A DNA stretch of 48,338 nt from a virus: positions 1 to 48,338 of IMG/VR virus record IMGVR_UViG_3300030328_000346; one strand, 5' to 3'. Below the pieces are notes generated by a model. It was not told the origin of the DNA. It saw nothing but the letters and a program-made list of their open reading frames with translations, and ran no database searches. Shown in pieces: positions 16,109 through 22,021 of the stretch (within the stretch, counting starts at the first letter, position 1; every line of letters starts with the position of its first letter). The translations under genes were made by a program, and so were the position numbers.

Positions 16109-16546
16109 ATGACAACAAATGAAAAAATCTCTAGCAGCAATCCTACTAACGAAGCTACCGGGCCTTCAGAAGCTTTACTTACGGCCATTGGTCTTAGGTT
16201 TTGTTCTAGCTTGACCTTCACAGCTATTAGCAAACAGGATATGCAAACCAAGAACTTGCAAGCAGATAATGCCACGATGGATTGTCTCAAGAAAGTCTTG
16301 ACAGTCATTGGAGCTACCAAGGCTGATTGCTGGCAGCTAATGAATAACCCTAACATCAGCGCACTGCCTGAAGAGCTAGTCGATGCTGTTAAGGTGCAAG
16401 CACAGCGTGATAGCATTGAGTTACCCACGACTGAAGAGGCTTTTCAGAAGAAAGCTAGATTATCCCCTGCTGAACAGCAAAAGGTAGATCAGCAGTCGTT
16501 GTTAACTAGCCTATCTAGCAAGTTAGCCGCTTTCACAGCTAAGTAA
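16109..16546 (+). CDS. First early gene, hypothetical protein (145 aa)
   Basis: A 145-residue protein. The ATG at 16109 is chosen because AAAAGGAAA lies 5-10 bases upstream; an in-frame TTG at 16085 has no such site. The sequence starts MTTNEKISSSNPTNEATGPS, has a helical middle (MDCLKKVLTVIGATKADCWQ) and ends with Ala/Lys/Gln-rich helices (SLLTSLSSKLAAFTAK). Codon use is more GC-ending than the following small genes, which suggests high expression. As the first gene behind the strongest promoter and a long leader it may be a host-takeover or abundant DNA-binding protein; no family is recognised. Confidence 0.7.
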   Translation: MTTNEKISSSNPTNEATGPSEALLTAIGLRFCSSLTFTAISKQDMQTKNLQADNATMDCLKKVLTVIGATKADCWQLMNNPNISALPEELVDAVKVQAQRDSIELPTTEEAFQKKARLSPAEQQKVDQQSLLTSLSSKLAAFTAK

Positions 16547-16556
16547 TCCCCTCCGT

Positions 16557-16592
16557 CCTGGGTATGACGTTAAACTACCCATCATCTTTTTT
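16557..16592 (+). terminator. Hairpin with U-run after the first early gene
   Basis: TGGGTA and TACCCA form a 6-bp stem with an 11-nt loop, followed within 6 nt by TTTTTTT. Likely a partial terminator separating the first gene from the rest. A perfect palindrome TTATTCGAATAA follows at 16592-16603. Confidence 0.6.
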
Positions 16593-16631
16593 TATTCGAA
16601 TAACTAGTTCAGTATTGTAGGAGATACGCAA

Positions 16632-16952
16632 ATGAAAGAACTATTAATAAAATTTAATATTTTAATGGCTCAAAGCGATCATGCTGAGTGTGGTATTGAT
16701 GCAGACAAACTTTTGTTACAGTCTTTAGAGACTTTGCTAGAGTTATGTGAAAGTAACATTGAAGAACATAAAGACCATGACAAAACAGTTATGACATTTA
16801 TGTTACTTAAAGAAAAGTGTCTTAACACTATTCTTGATCGTAATTCTCAGTTACAAGCAAGTATTAATAATCACATTGAGATACTTAAAAAAGCAGAAAA
16901 AGTTAAGTTAAAGTTAGATTCTGTTCAACAACAACAAGAGGTGGTACATTGA
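16632..16952 (+). CDS. Hypothetical helical protein (106 aa)
   Basis: A 106-residue, largely alpha-helical protein starting MKELLIKFNILMAQSDHAEC. The C-terminal half is coiled-coil-like (LQASINNHIEILKKAEKVKL) with a Gln run near the end. TAGGAG lies 7 bases before the ATG. The TGA overlaps the TTG start of the next gene. No family is recognised. Confidence 0.65.
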   Translation: MKELLIKFNILMAQSDHAECGIDADKLLLQSLETLLELCESNIEEHKDHDKTVMTFMLLKEKCLNTILDRNSQLQASINNHIEILKKAEKVKLKLDSVQQQQEVVH

Positions 16953-17158
16953 GTAATTATTATAGCTATCGTGCTTTGATAAACTATTTAGCATCGCACA
17001 ACAAAGAAGATACTTTAGCTAATGATATTATCATATCATTCAAAGGTCAGTATGATTATACTTATCCTTTAAAAGTTTATGGTATTGAAGAAGATCTTAA
17101 TGGAAAGTTAACATTGTTAGCTCATCTTGACGAGGATTATCCTCATGGAGAAAGTTAA
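16949..17158 (+). CDS. Hypothetical protein (69 aa, TTG start)
   Basis: A 69-residue protein starting (TTG)SNYYSYRALINYLASHNK. The TTG is preceded by AAGAGGTGG at good spacing and overlaps the upstream TGA (TTGA), so coupled translation is likely. Acidic, Tyr-rich, with a strand-like end (KLTLLAHLDEDYPHGES). It overlaps the zinc-ribbon gene by 14 bases. Function unknown. Confidence 0.6.
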   Translation: MSNYYSYRALINYLASHNKEDTLANDIIISFKGQYDYTYPLKVYGIEEDLNGKLTLLAHLDEDYPHGES

Positions 17159-17315
17159 TGCAAGAACTAAAAAGGTTAACACAAGCCTTTACAAATGTCC
17201 AACTATTAACTGTGATGATTGTAAGCGTGAGATTCCTAAGTCATCCAGCTTTATATCTAATACTTTTCTTGTTTGTTGCAAGTGTGCAGTAAGAAGAATA
17301 ACATTTGCTAAATAG
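17145..17315 (+). CDS. Zinc-ribbon miniprotein 1 (56 aa)
   Basis: A 56-residue basic protein from the ATG at 17145 (CGAGGA upstream) starting MEKVNARTKKVNTSLYKC. Two Cys pairs (INCDDCKREI and FLVCCKCAVRRI, plus one extra Cys before each) fit a treble-clef or zinc-ribbon knuckle. The layout CxxCK...CxxCAxxR closely matches the protein at 20980-21129, suggesting paralogy. Small zinc ribbons are often nucleic-acid-binding or inhibit host proteins; the role here is unknown. Confidence 0.65.
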   Translation: MEKVNARTKKVNTSLYKCPTINCDDCKREIPKSSSFISNTFLVCCKCAVRRITFAK

Positions 17316-17326
17316 TTAATTGGTTG

Positions 17327-17346
17327 TTAAACTCTATAAAGTTTAA
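17327..17346. promoter_or_regulatory. Inverted repeat around a TATAAA motif
   Basis: TTAAACT-ctataa-AGTTTAA, a perfect 7-bp inverted repeat with a -10-like TATAAA at 17335-17340. No good -35 lies upstream. It abuts the strong terminator. Confidence 0.5.
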
Positions 17347-17401
17347 AGCATCTTATGTACGCTAAACTGCTATTAATTGCTATGTACATAAGATGTTTTT
17401 T
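17345..17401 (+). terminator. Strong intrinsic terminator
   Basis: CATCTTATGTAC (17349-17360) pairs perfectly with GTACATAAGATG (17384-17395) and can extend to ~16 bp. The loop is 23 nt and TTTTTT follows. It ends the first early block (16109-17315). Confidence 0.8.
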
Positions 17402-17426
17402 ATTGTAAGAAAAGAAGGAGATGATA

Positions 17427-17684
17427 ATGCAAAGTTCAAATAAATATTTAACCTATGAAGATAAGATTACTTATTTACGTTCAAGGGTCAAAGCTAATAA
17501 AGTCCATAACGACCAGGGATGGAAAGCTGTTTCAGAGTTGTTGGGACTTGGTGGACATTGCGTACTAAAACAAAGAATAGTTAATAAGCAATACAAGAAA
17601 GAATGGGATCTTGCAGCAGACTCATTAATAAATAGTTTGCATAATGCAGATCAGTTATCTAAATTTACACATGAGGTTAAGTAG
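17427..17684 (+). CDS. Hypothetical basic protein (85 aa)
   Basis: An 85-residue protein starting MQSSNKYLTYEDKITYLRSR. The second of two close ATGs (17427) is chosen because GAAGGAG ends directly at the first (17421). The middle (WKAVSELLGLGGHCVLKQRI) looks like a small helical or HTH-type fold: AVSELLGL-GG-HCVLKQRIVN. Located between a terminator and a GC-rich hairpin, it may be separately expressed. Function unknown; a DNA-binding role is a guess. Confidence 0.6.
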   Translation: MQSSNKYLTYEDKITYLRSRVKANKVHNDQGWKAVSELLGLGGHCVLKQRIVNKQYKKEWDLAADSLINSLHNADQLSKFTHEVK

Positions 17685-17699
17685 TAATTCTCTCTCGTC

Positions 17700-17720
17700 G
17701 TTCCCGTCCTGCGAGGGAAC
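17700..17720 (+). promoter_or_regulatory. GC-rich hairpin before the DUF932 gene
   Basis: GTTCCC / GGGAAC (6 bp) with a 9-nt loop, standing out in AT-rich DNA. No U-run follows. Likely an mRNA processing or stability element. A TTTTATAAAA palindrome (17740-17749) follows before the ribosome binding site. Confidence 0.5.
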
Positions 17721-17761
17721 TCCTCAATCCAATAATTTATTTTATAAAAGGAAATAATAGA

Positions 17762-18769
17762 ATGCTATATTCTATAGACAATGAGCATAATAAGCGTACC
17801 CAAGTCATTGAGAATCTGGGTCAAATGGGTGAAGATGTAACATTCAAGACTGATATGTTAGATATGACTTATGAAGTTCCTAACCGACAGCCTAGTGATG
17901 GACAAATTTCTAAAATGGTTGAAGGCAGAAAGCTTTTGATTAATGCTAATACAGGCCAGCAGCTATCTGTTGTAGGAGAGAAGTATAATAATCCCTACAG
18001 CCATGCAGAGCAGTTCCAAGCTATTGAGAAAAGAATCATTAGTTCTAAGCTGGATCTTACAGACATGAAAAGAGAAGTATCCGTATCACATGACGGTGCT
18101 AGAGCTTATGCTCGTTACAGTTTCCCAGCACATACTATTGAAGTAGGCAACACAGGCCCAGTATCTTTGGACATACTGTGTCGTAATAGCTTTGATGGTA
18201 GTTGGCCTACTATCTTTGAAGGTGGTGCAGAGCGTTGGGCATGTCTTAATAAGTGTGTGTTTGGTACTGCCTTTGCAGTATCTAAACAGAGACATACAAA
18301 GAATATTAACTATGAGAAAGGCGCTGTTCAAGTAATGAATTGTCTTGAAGCTTTTATGAAAGAGTCAGACAAGTGGAATGAATGGATCAATACACCTGTT
18401 AAGGATGAGCAAGCCTTTGAAGTAATTGCTTTGTTATCTCGTAATCAGTATGCTATTGGTCACATTGATATGGTTAACAATAGCACAACTAATATGTATG
18501 AAGTTCTACGTGATGCTACAAAGAATAAGAATGGTGATGAGCGTAAGCACAGCCCATTAGCAACTTTGTGGACTCTATGGAAGACAGAGTACAAGCCTTC
18601 TCTTGGTGGCAATCTATGGTCATTGTACAATGTCCTAACAGATTGGAGTACTAAGTGCCAGGCACCATCATCTAGCAGTCCAGCTACTGTTACCTCTCTA
18701 CAGACTGAAGCACTAGGAAGAGTTAGAAAAGTTATTACAACTAATAACGTATTCAGACTAGCTGCATAA
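17762..18769 (+). CDS. DUF932-family protein (335 aa)
   Basis: A 335-residue protein. 'LLINANTGQQLSVVGEKYNN' followed by a helical segment with 'AHTIEVGNTGPVSLDILCRN' and 'KCVFGTAFAVSKQRHTKNIN' is the pattern of the DUF932 (phage/plasmid-like TIGR03299) family, common in phage and plasmid early regions. The molecular role of this family is not established to my knowledge. AAAGGAAATAATAGA precedes the ATG. Codon use is GC-richer than its neighbours, hinting at high expression. The gene stands alone between two intergenic gaps with inverted repeats. Confidence 0.75.
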   Translation: MLYSIDNEHNKRTQVIENLGQMGEDVTFKTDMLDMTYEVPNRQPSDGQISKMVEGRKLLINANTGQQLSVVGEKYNNPYSHAEQFQAIEKRIISSKLDLTDMKREVSVSHDGARAYARYSFPAHTIEVGNTGPVSLDILCRNSFDGSWPTIFEGGAERWACLNKCVFGTAFAVSKQRHTKNINYEKGAVQVMNCLEAFMKESDKWNEWINTPVKDEQAFEVIALLSRNQYAIGHIDMVNNSTTNMYEVLRDATKNKNGDERKHSPLATLWTLWKTEYKPSLGGNLWSLYNVLTDWSTKCQAPSSSSPATVTSLQTEALGRVRKVITTNNVFRLAA

Positions 18770-18785
18770 AGTTTTCCCCAGCACC

Positions 18786-18808
18786 TAAGCATGTGTATAA
18801 ACTGCTTA
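18786..18808. promoter_or_regulatory. Inverted repeat around a TATAAA motif before the methyltransferase-like gene
   Basis: TAAGCA-tgtgtataaac-TGCTTA, a perfect 6-bp inverted repeat with TATAAACT at 18796-18803. It could be a -10 element under an operator or an RNA hairpin. No clear -35 box. Confidence 0.5.
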
Positions 18809-18843
18809 CTTTAATCTAATTAATTTTTGAGGATATGCTACGC

Positions 18844-19428
18844 ATGAAGGTTTTAATAGCTTGTGAGTCTAGCGGAACAGTCCGTGAAGCTTTTAGAAAA
18901 TTAGATCATGAAGCATGGTCTTGTGATTTATTGCCTCCAGATGATGATAGTAAATATCATTTACAGTTTGATTGTATTGAAGCATTAACGTGGGAAGAGT
19001 GGGACTTAATTATTATGCATCCTCCTTGTACAGCATTAGCTGTATCAGGAAATGCTTGGTATGGTAAAGGAATGCCTAAACATAATAAAAGAATAGAATC
19101 TATTGAATGGACTACAAAACTTTGGAAGTTTGCTACAGATATGTGCAATAAAGTTTGTATGGAAAACCCAGTAGGTGTGCTTCCTTTTAAACCTACACAG
19201 TATATACAGCCTTGGATGTTTGGGCATCCTGAGTCTAAAAAGACAGGATTATGGTTGTATGGTTTACCTAAACTAAAGGAGACTAATAACGTAAAAGAAA
19301 AATATGATACTTTACCAAGAAAAGAACAAATGAGATTACATTATTTACCTCCATCAAAAGATAGATGGAAAATTAGAAGCAAAACTTTTCAAGGTATTGC
19401 AGATGCAATGGCTAAACAATGGAGTTAA
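18844..19428 (+). CDS. DNA cytosine methyltransferase-like protein (194 aa)
   Basis: A 194-residue protein from the second ATG (18844), which has GAGGAT ten bases upstream; the ATG at 18835 is too close to that site. MKVLIACESSGTVREAFRKL is a Rossmann SAM-binding start, followed by acidic strand end CDLLPPDDDSK, WDLIIMHPPCTALAVSG (PPC as in cytosine-C5 motif IV) and VCMENPVGVL (ENP as in motif VI). It lacks the C-terminal target recognition domain and later motifs of full C5 methyltransferases, so it is a mini-version, common in phages and of uncertain activity. It could protect phage DNA or modify nucleotides; inferred. Confidence 0.65.
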   Translation: MKVLIACESSGTVREAFRKLDHEAWSCDLLPPDDDSKYHLQFDCIEALTWEEWDLIIMHPPCTALAVSGNAWYGKGMPKHNKRIESIEWTTKLWKFATDMCNKVCMENPVGVLPFKPTQYIQPWMFGHPESKKTGLWLYGLPKLKETNNVKEKYDTLPRKEQMRLHYLPPSKDRWKIRSKTFQGIADAMAKQWS

Positions 19429-19430
19429 AT

Positions 19431-19592
19431 ATGCCAGAATTTAAAGTAACAATTATAACAGGCCATAAAAAAATATACTATGTTAAAGCAGAAGATTGGG
19501 AAAAAGCTGAAGATATAGCATCGAAAGGTTTAATTGAACCTGATGAAGAAGAATTTTTAAGAGAAGAAATTGACAGCGAGGAATGGGACTAA
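19431..19592 (+). CDS. Acidic miniprotein (53 aa)
   Basis: A 53-residue protein starting MPEFKVTIITGHKKIYYVKA and ending EIDSEEWD. A beta-hairpin-like start is followed by an acidic helix (EDWEKAEDIASKGLIEPDEE). GGAG lies seven bases before the ATG. Its TAA overlaps the next ATG. The pattern resembles small 'FKV.....Y.V.AED..EAE..A' proteins found in phages. Function unknown. Confidence 0.65.
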   Translation: MPEFKVTIITGHKKIYYVKAEDWEKAEDIASKGLIEPDEEEFLREEIDSEEWD

Positions 19593-19807
19593 TGCTTAAA
19601 GTAGTTTTAGATGAGGAATGGGTTTTAGCTTATTCAGAACTTGCAGTTATATTAGCTGAAGAGTATGGAGATGGCCCTCTTGAAGTAGTAACTGATGATG
19701 AAGGTAATGAAGAATATACTGAAAAATCTTTAGAGCGTTTGCTGCCTTACTATGAAGAAGCTGAAGATATTTTATATAGAATTGGTCTTACAAGGGAAGA
19801 AGTTTAA
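19592..19807 (+). CDS. Acidic miniprotein (71 aa)
   Basis: A 71-residue strongly acidic protein starting MLKVVLDEEWVLAYSELAVI. The ATG at 19592 (TAATG overlap) is chosen because GAGG lies 10 bases upstream; the ATG at 19583 is only one base from it. It ends EDILYRIGLTREEV and overlaps the next gene by one base. No known family. Part of an eight-gene run of tiny, tightly coupled genes. Confidence 0.6.
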   Translation: MLKVVLDEEWVLAYSELAVILAEEYGDGPLEVVTDDEGNEEYTEKSLERLLPYYEEAEDILYRIGLTREEV

Positions 19808-20136
19808 TGGATGTTGAGTTTTTTAAAATATACGAAAAGTTTGGCCTTACTGAAGAAGAGTACAATAAACTTAGATATGGATTTTTACCACAGTTTGTTT
19901 TACATACTGATGAAAATTCATCCTCAGCTTTATACTTTGATGGTGATGATGGAGTTAGTTTATTTGAAAATCCTTCTGAAGTATTTGATGATTTAGGATT
20001 TAGCATTAAACTTATTGATTGTGATTACTGTGATATGTCTATGACAGACATGTTGGAGATAGCACATACCTTAGATGATGAAAAGTGGCGTGAATGGGTT
20101 AATAAACCTGTTAAGTTTAAAGGAAATAGGAGATAA
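19807..20136 (+). CDS. Acidic hypothetical protein (109 aa)
   Basis: A 109-residue acidic protein starting MDVEFFKIYEKFGLTEEEYN. It has a mixed alpha/beta look (LPQFVLHTDENSSSALYFDG) and a Cys-x2-Cys-like stretch IDCDYCDMSM. It ends with a basic patch (NKPVKFKGNRR). ATG overlaps the previous TAA (TAATG). Unknown family; acidic early proteins of this kind are sometimes DNA mimics, which is only a possibility here. Confidence 0.6.
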   Translation: MDVEFFKIYEKFGLTEEEYNKLRYGFLPQFVLHTDENSSSALYFDGDDGVSLFENPSEVFDDLGFSIKLIDCDYCDMSMTDMLEIAHTLDDEKWREWVNKPVKFKGNRR

Positions 20137-20138
20137 AA

Positions 20139-20345
20139 GTGGATAAAGAAATTATAATTGATGAGTGGCATGATAATCAAGACTGTGACTTTATTAGTGA
20201 ATGTATCCAATCAGAATTAATTGATAGAGGATACCATGTTGAAAGTTTTTCTTGGAATGTAAACGTAACTATTTTTATAGAGGATGAAGCAATCTTAAAG
20301 CAGACAGAACAATATGATAAAGACAGAGCAATACTGGAGGCATAA
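20139..20345 (+). CDS. Acidic miniprotein (68 aa, GTG start)
   Basis: A 68-residue protein starting (GTG)DKEIIIDEWHDNQDCDFIS. TAGGAG lies at good spacing before the GTG. The middle reads RGYHVESFSWNVNVTIFIED, an alternating strand pattern, followed by an acidic helix. Its stop overlaps the next ATG (TAATG). Function unknown. Confidence 0.58.
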   Translation: MDKEIIIDEWHDNQDCDFISECIQSELIDRGYHVESFSWNVNVTIFIEDEAILKQTEQYDKDRAILEA

Positions 20346-20530
20346 TGAAGTACAAACAAATCATGGTTAAAGTAAATCTTTTAGTTGATGAGTCAGTAGA
20401 TGCTGAAGATGTAGTCCTTTGTTGTGAATATAAGTTTACTGATTATGAAGACAGAATAAAGGCAACTTATCTTACAGGCTATACTGTAACTAAAGACGGT
20501 AAAGTTTTAGAGGAAGTAGAAGCATTATGA
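20345..20530 (+). CDS. Hypothetical miniprotein (61 aa)
   Basis: A 61-residue protein starting MKYKQIMVKVNLLVDESVDA, with AEDVVLCCEYKFTDYEDRIK and GYTVTKDGKVLEEVE. It looks like a small beta-sheet protein with a C-terminal hairpin. GGAGGC ends next to the ATG. It overlaps the next gene by 4 bases (ATGA). Function unknown. Confidence 0.6.
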   Translation: MKYKQIMVKVNLLVDESVDAEDVVLCCEYKFTDYEDRIKATYLTGYTVTKDGKVLEEVEAL

Positions 20531-20757
20531 AAACTAAAATCCATGTTAATCAGCACTGCATAAAAGCAAATGATAAAGGTGGTGACTGGCCTGTAATAAC
20601 AGTAAAAGATTACAAACAGAATCGTAGAGTTAATCATGCAGCAATAGTTGATGCTGATGGTAAAACTTTAGTAAAAGTAATTTATTCACCAAACAATCCT
20701 TTACCTTGCGGTGCAAAGGTTTGGATTGAAACAGAACTAGAGGTAGTAACGATATGA
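20527..20757 (+). CDS. Hypothetical beta-rich miniprotein (76 aa)
   Basis: A 76-residue protein starting MKTKIHVNQHCIKANDKGGD, with 'GDWPVITVKDYKQNRRVNHA' and 'PCGAKVWIETELEVV'. Strand-rich and mildly basic, unlike its acidic neighbours. ATGA overlaps on both sides. The pattern 'K.HVNQH.IK.N...G...PV.TVK' recalls small phage proteins of unknown role; I cannot assign a function. Confidence 0.62.
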   Translation: MKTKIHVNQHCIKANDKGGDWPVITVKDYKQNRRVNHAAIVDADGKTLVKVIYSPNNPLPCGAKVWIETELEVVTI

Positions 20758-20990
20758 GTAACGAGTACAAAGAAGCTCACGATGAACGTCTAGCAGAAAG
20801 TGTCTATGAAATTGTTAGTAGTCTTACTGAAGAAGCTAAAGATAGAATGCTTGAAGAAATGTTAATAGAGTCAGCTTTAGAAGATGAAAGCTTTGCCTGG
20901 ACTCTTATGCATCAAAAAAATGTAGTGATTAAAGATGCACTATACAAAGTTAATATTGTAAGACTAAAGATAAAAGACTATGCAGATTGA
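20754..20990 (+). CDS. Hypothetical acidic helical protein (78 aa)
   Basis: A 78-residue protein starting MSNEYKEAHDERLAESVYEI, entirely helical in appearance (SSLTEEAKDRMLEEMLIESA). It overlaps the zinc-ribbon gene by 11 bases at its 3' end and the previous gene by 4. Function unknown. Confidence 0.6.
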   Translation: MSNEYKEAHDERLAESVYEIVSSLTEEAKDRMLEEMLIESALEDESFAWTLMHQKNVVIKDALYKVNIVRLKIKDYAD

Positions 20991-21129
20991 AGAAGACAGT
21001 AAAGACTTAGTTAGATGTGCAGATTGTAAAAAGCTTGGACATCCATTAGCTATGGTTCATATTTGGATTAAAACAATATGCGGTAGTTGTGCAAATAAAA
21101 GACTAATGAACACAAGGGGGTATCGTTAA
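20980..21129 (+). CDS. Zinc-ribbon miniprotein 2 (49 aa)
   Basis: A 49-residue protein starting MQIEEDSKDLVRCADCKKLG. Two CxxC pairs (VRCADCKK and TICGSCANKRL), 18 residues apart, form a clear four-Cys zinc ribbon. The order CxxCK...CxxCA.(K)R matches the miniprotein at 17145-17315. It is the last gene of the miniprotein run, before a hairpin and the SSB promoter. The frame is complete and coupled to the previous gene. Role unknown; nucleic-acid or polymerase binding is possible. Confidence 0.7.
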   Translation: MQIEEDSKDLVRCADCKKLGHPLAMVHIWIKTICGSCANKRLMNTRGYR

Positions 21130-21139
21130 ACTATGATTA

Positions 21140-21164
21140 CCTACAACTAGACTGGTGTTGTAGG
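21140..21164 (+). terminator. Hairpin ending the miniprotein run
   Basis: CCTACAAC (21140-21147) pairs perfectly with GTTGTAGG (21157-21164) around a 9-nt loop. A short TTT follows. Likely a weak terminator or processing site just before the SSB promoter. Confidence 0.6.
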
Positions 21165-21183
21165 ATGTTTGCACATAAAAGTG

Positions 21184-21212
21184 TTGACATAGTTAATCAG
21201 TCTCTATAAACT
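21184..21212 (+). promoter_or_regulatory. Promoter for the SSB-replication block
   Basis: TTGACA at 21184-21189 followed by TATAAA after 15 bp or TAAACT after 17 bp. The -10 region is again TATAAACT and is flanked by ATAGTT/AACTAT. AAAGGAG precedes the ssb ATG at 21247. Confidence 0.7.
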
Positions 21213-21246
21213 ATACAGGTTTTTAACGCAAAGGAGTAATAAAAAC

Positions 21247-21681
21247 ATGTCTGTAATACAAGGTAAAGCTTATTGGGCTTCTATCACAACCCCAAACACA
21301 AAGTTTGAACCAGTGTTTTCTGTCAACTTACTTGTTGATGAAGACGTTGCACAAAGCTTTGCAAGTAAAGGGTATGGCATTAAACAGATGCAAGAAGGCC
21401 CTGCTCTTGTAATCAAACGAAAGGTAGCACAAAAGAATGGGAAGCTTAATAAAGTTCCTAAACTTATTGATGCAAACAATCAGCCACTAGATGTGCTTGT
21501 AGGAAATGGTTCTGAAGTTAAAGTTCAGTACCGTGAATGGGAAACATCTAATCACTATGGAAACTTTAAAGGTCTAGATCTTCAAGCAGTTCAAGTGCTA
21601 GACTTAGTTCCTTATGGTGGTGGTGGGGATGCAGCTGATGGTGCAGAGCTTGGCTACGAAGAAGAAGAAACGGAGTTTTAA
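21247..21681 (+). CDS. Single-stranded DNA-binding protein (T7 gp2.5-like)
   Basis: A 144-residue protein. The body 'MSVIQGKAYWASITTPNTKF' plus 'FEPVFSVNLLVDEDVAQSF' is the OB-fold start typical of T7-type SSB in marine podoviruses. The C-terminus is a Gly linker followed by an acidic tail ending in Phe (GYEEEETEF), the hallmark used by gp2.5 and other SSBs to contact polymerase and helicase. It is the first gene of the replication block and has its own promoter. Shorter than T7 gp2.5 (232 residues). Confidence 0.85.
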   Translation: MSVIQGKAYWASITTPNTKFEPVFSVNLLVDEDVAQSFASKGYGIKQMQEGPALVIKRKVAQKNGKLNKVPKLIDANNQPLDVLVGNGSEVKVQYREWETSNHYGNFKGLDLQAVQVLDLVPYGGGGDAADGAELGYEEEETEF

Positions 21682-21683
21682 AA

Positions 21684-21950
21684 ATGGCTGAACATTACAT
21701 CACAGATAGTGGTACTTATGATGTTTCTTTATTATCTGAAGAAGCCCAAAGCGTTTGGGTGCTGTTGAAAGAAGTAGCAATAAGACAAAACAATTTGCAA
21801 AAAGAGTTAGCTATTATCAGTGGGGCAGGTAAATCATTTACTGCAACATTAAATAGTATGTTAACTAAAGATGCATTAGTTGATATTGATACAGATGAAC
21901 CAGCACTTCCTGACACAGAAGTAGTTGAGGATACTTCAGAAGAAACTTAG
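21684..21950 (+). CDS. Hypothetical SSB-linked protein (88 aa)
   Basis: An 88-residue protein starting MAEHYITDSGTYDVSLLSEE. The central helices 'AQSVWVLLKEVAIRQNNLQK' are followed by an acidic tail ending SEET. Proteins of this pattern ('LLSEEAQ..W..L.....I..L...') are frequent next to SSB genes of marine phages. Its start is two bases after the ssb stop. A replication-accessory role is inferred from position only. Confidence 0.62.
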   Translation: MAEHYITDSGTYDVSLLSEEAQSVWVLLKEVAIRQNNLQKELAIISGAGKSFTATLNSMLTKDALVDIDTDEPALPDTEVVEDTSEET

Positions 21951-21960
21951 CCCTCCATTC

Positions 21961-21990
21961 GGGATCACCCTCCACTGCGGGGGGTGTCCC
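21961..21990 (+). terminator. GC-rich hairpin between SSB pair and primase-helicase
   Basis: GGGA-t-CACCC pairs with GGGTG-TCCC, 9 bp with one bulge, the strongest GC-rich stem of the early region. TCACTTCTTTT follows. A perfect TATAAT (22004-22009) lies just downstream. Probably lowers readthrough so SSB is made in excess. Confidence 0.6.
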
Positions 21991-22021
21991 TCACTTCTTT
22001 TAATATAATTTGGAGAAAGCA

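Noticed and set aside
16021-16428. A 135-codon frame antisense to the first early gene
   Set aside because: The sense gene has a good ribosome binding site; the antisense product is hydrophobic noise and has no promoter.
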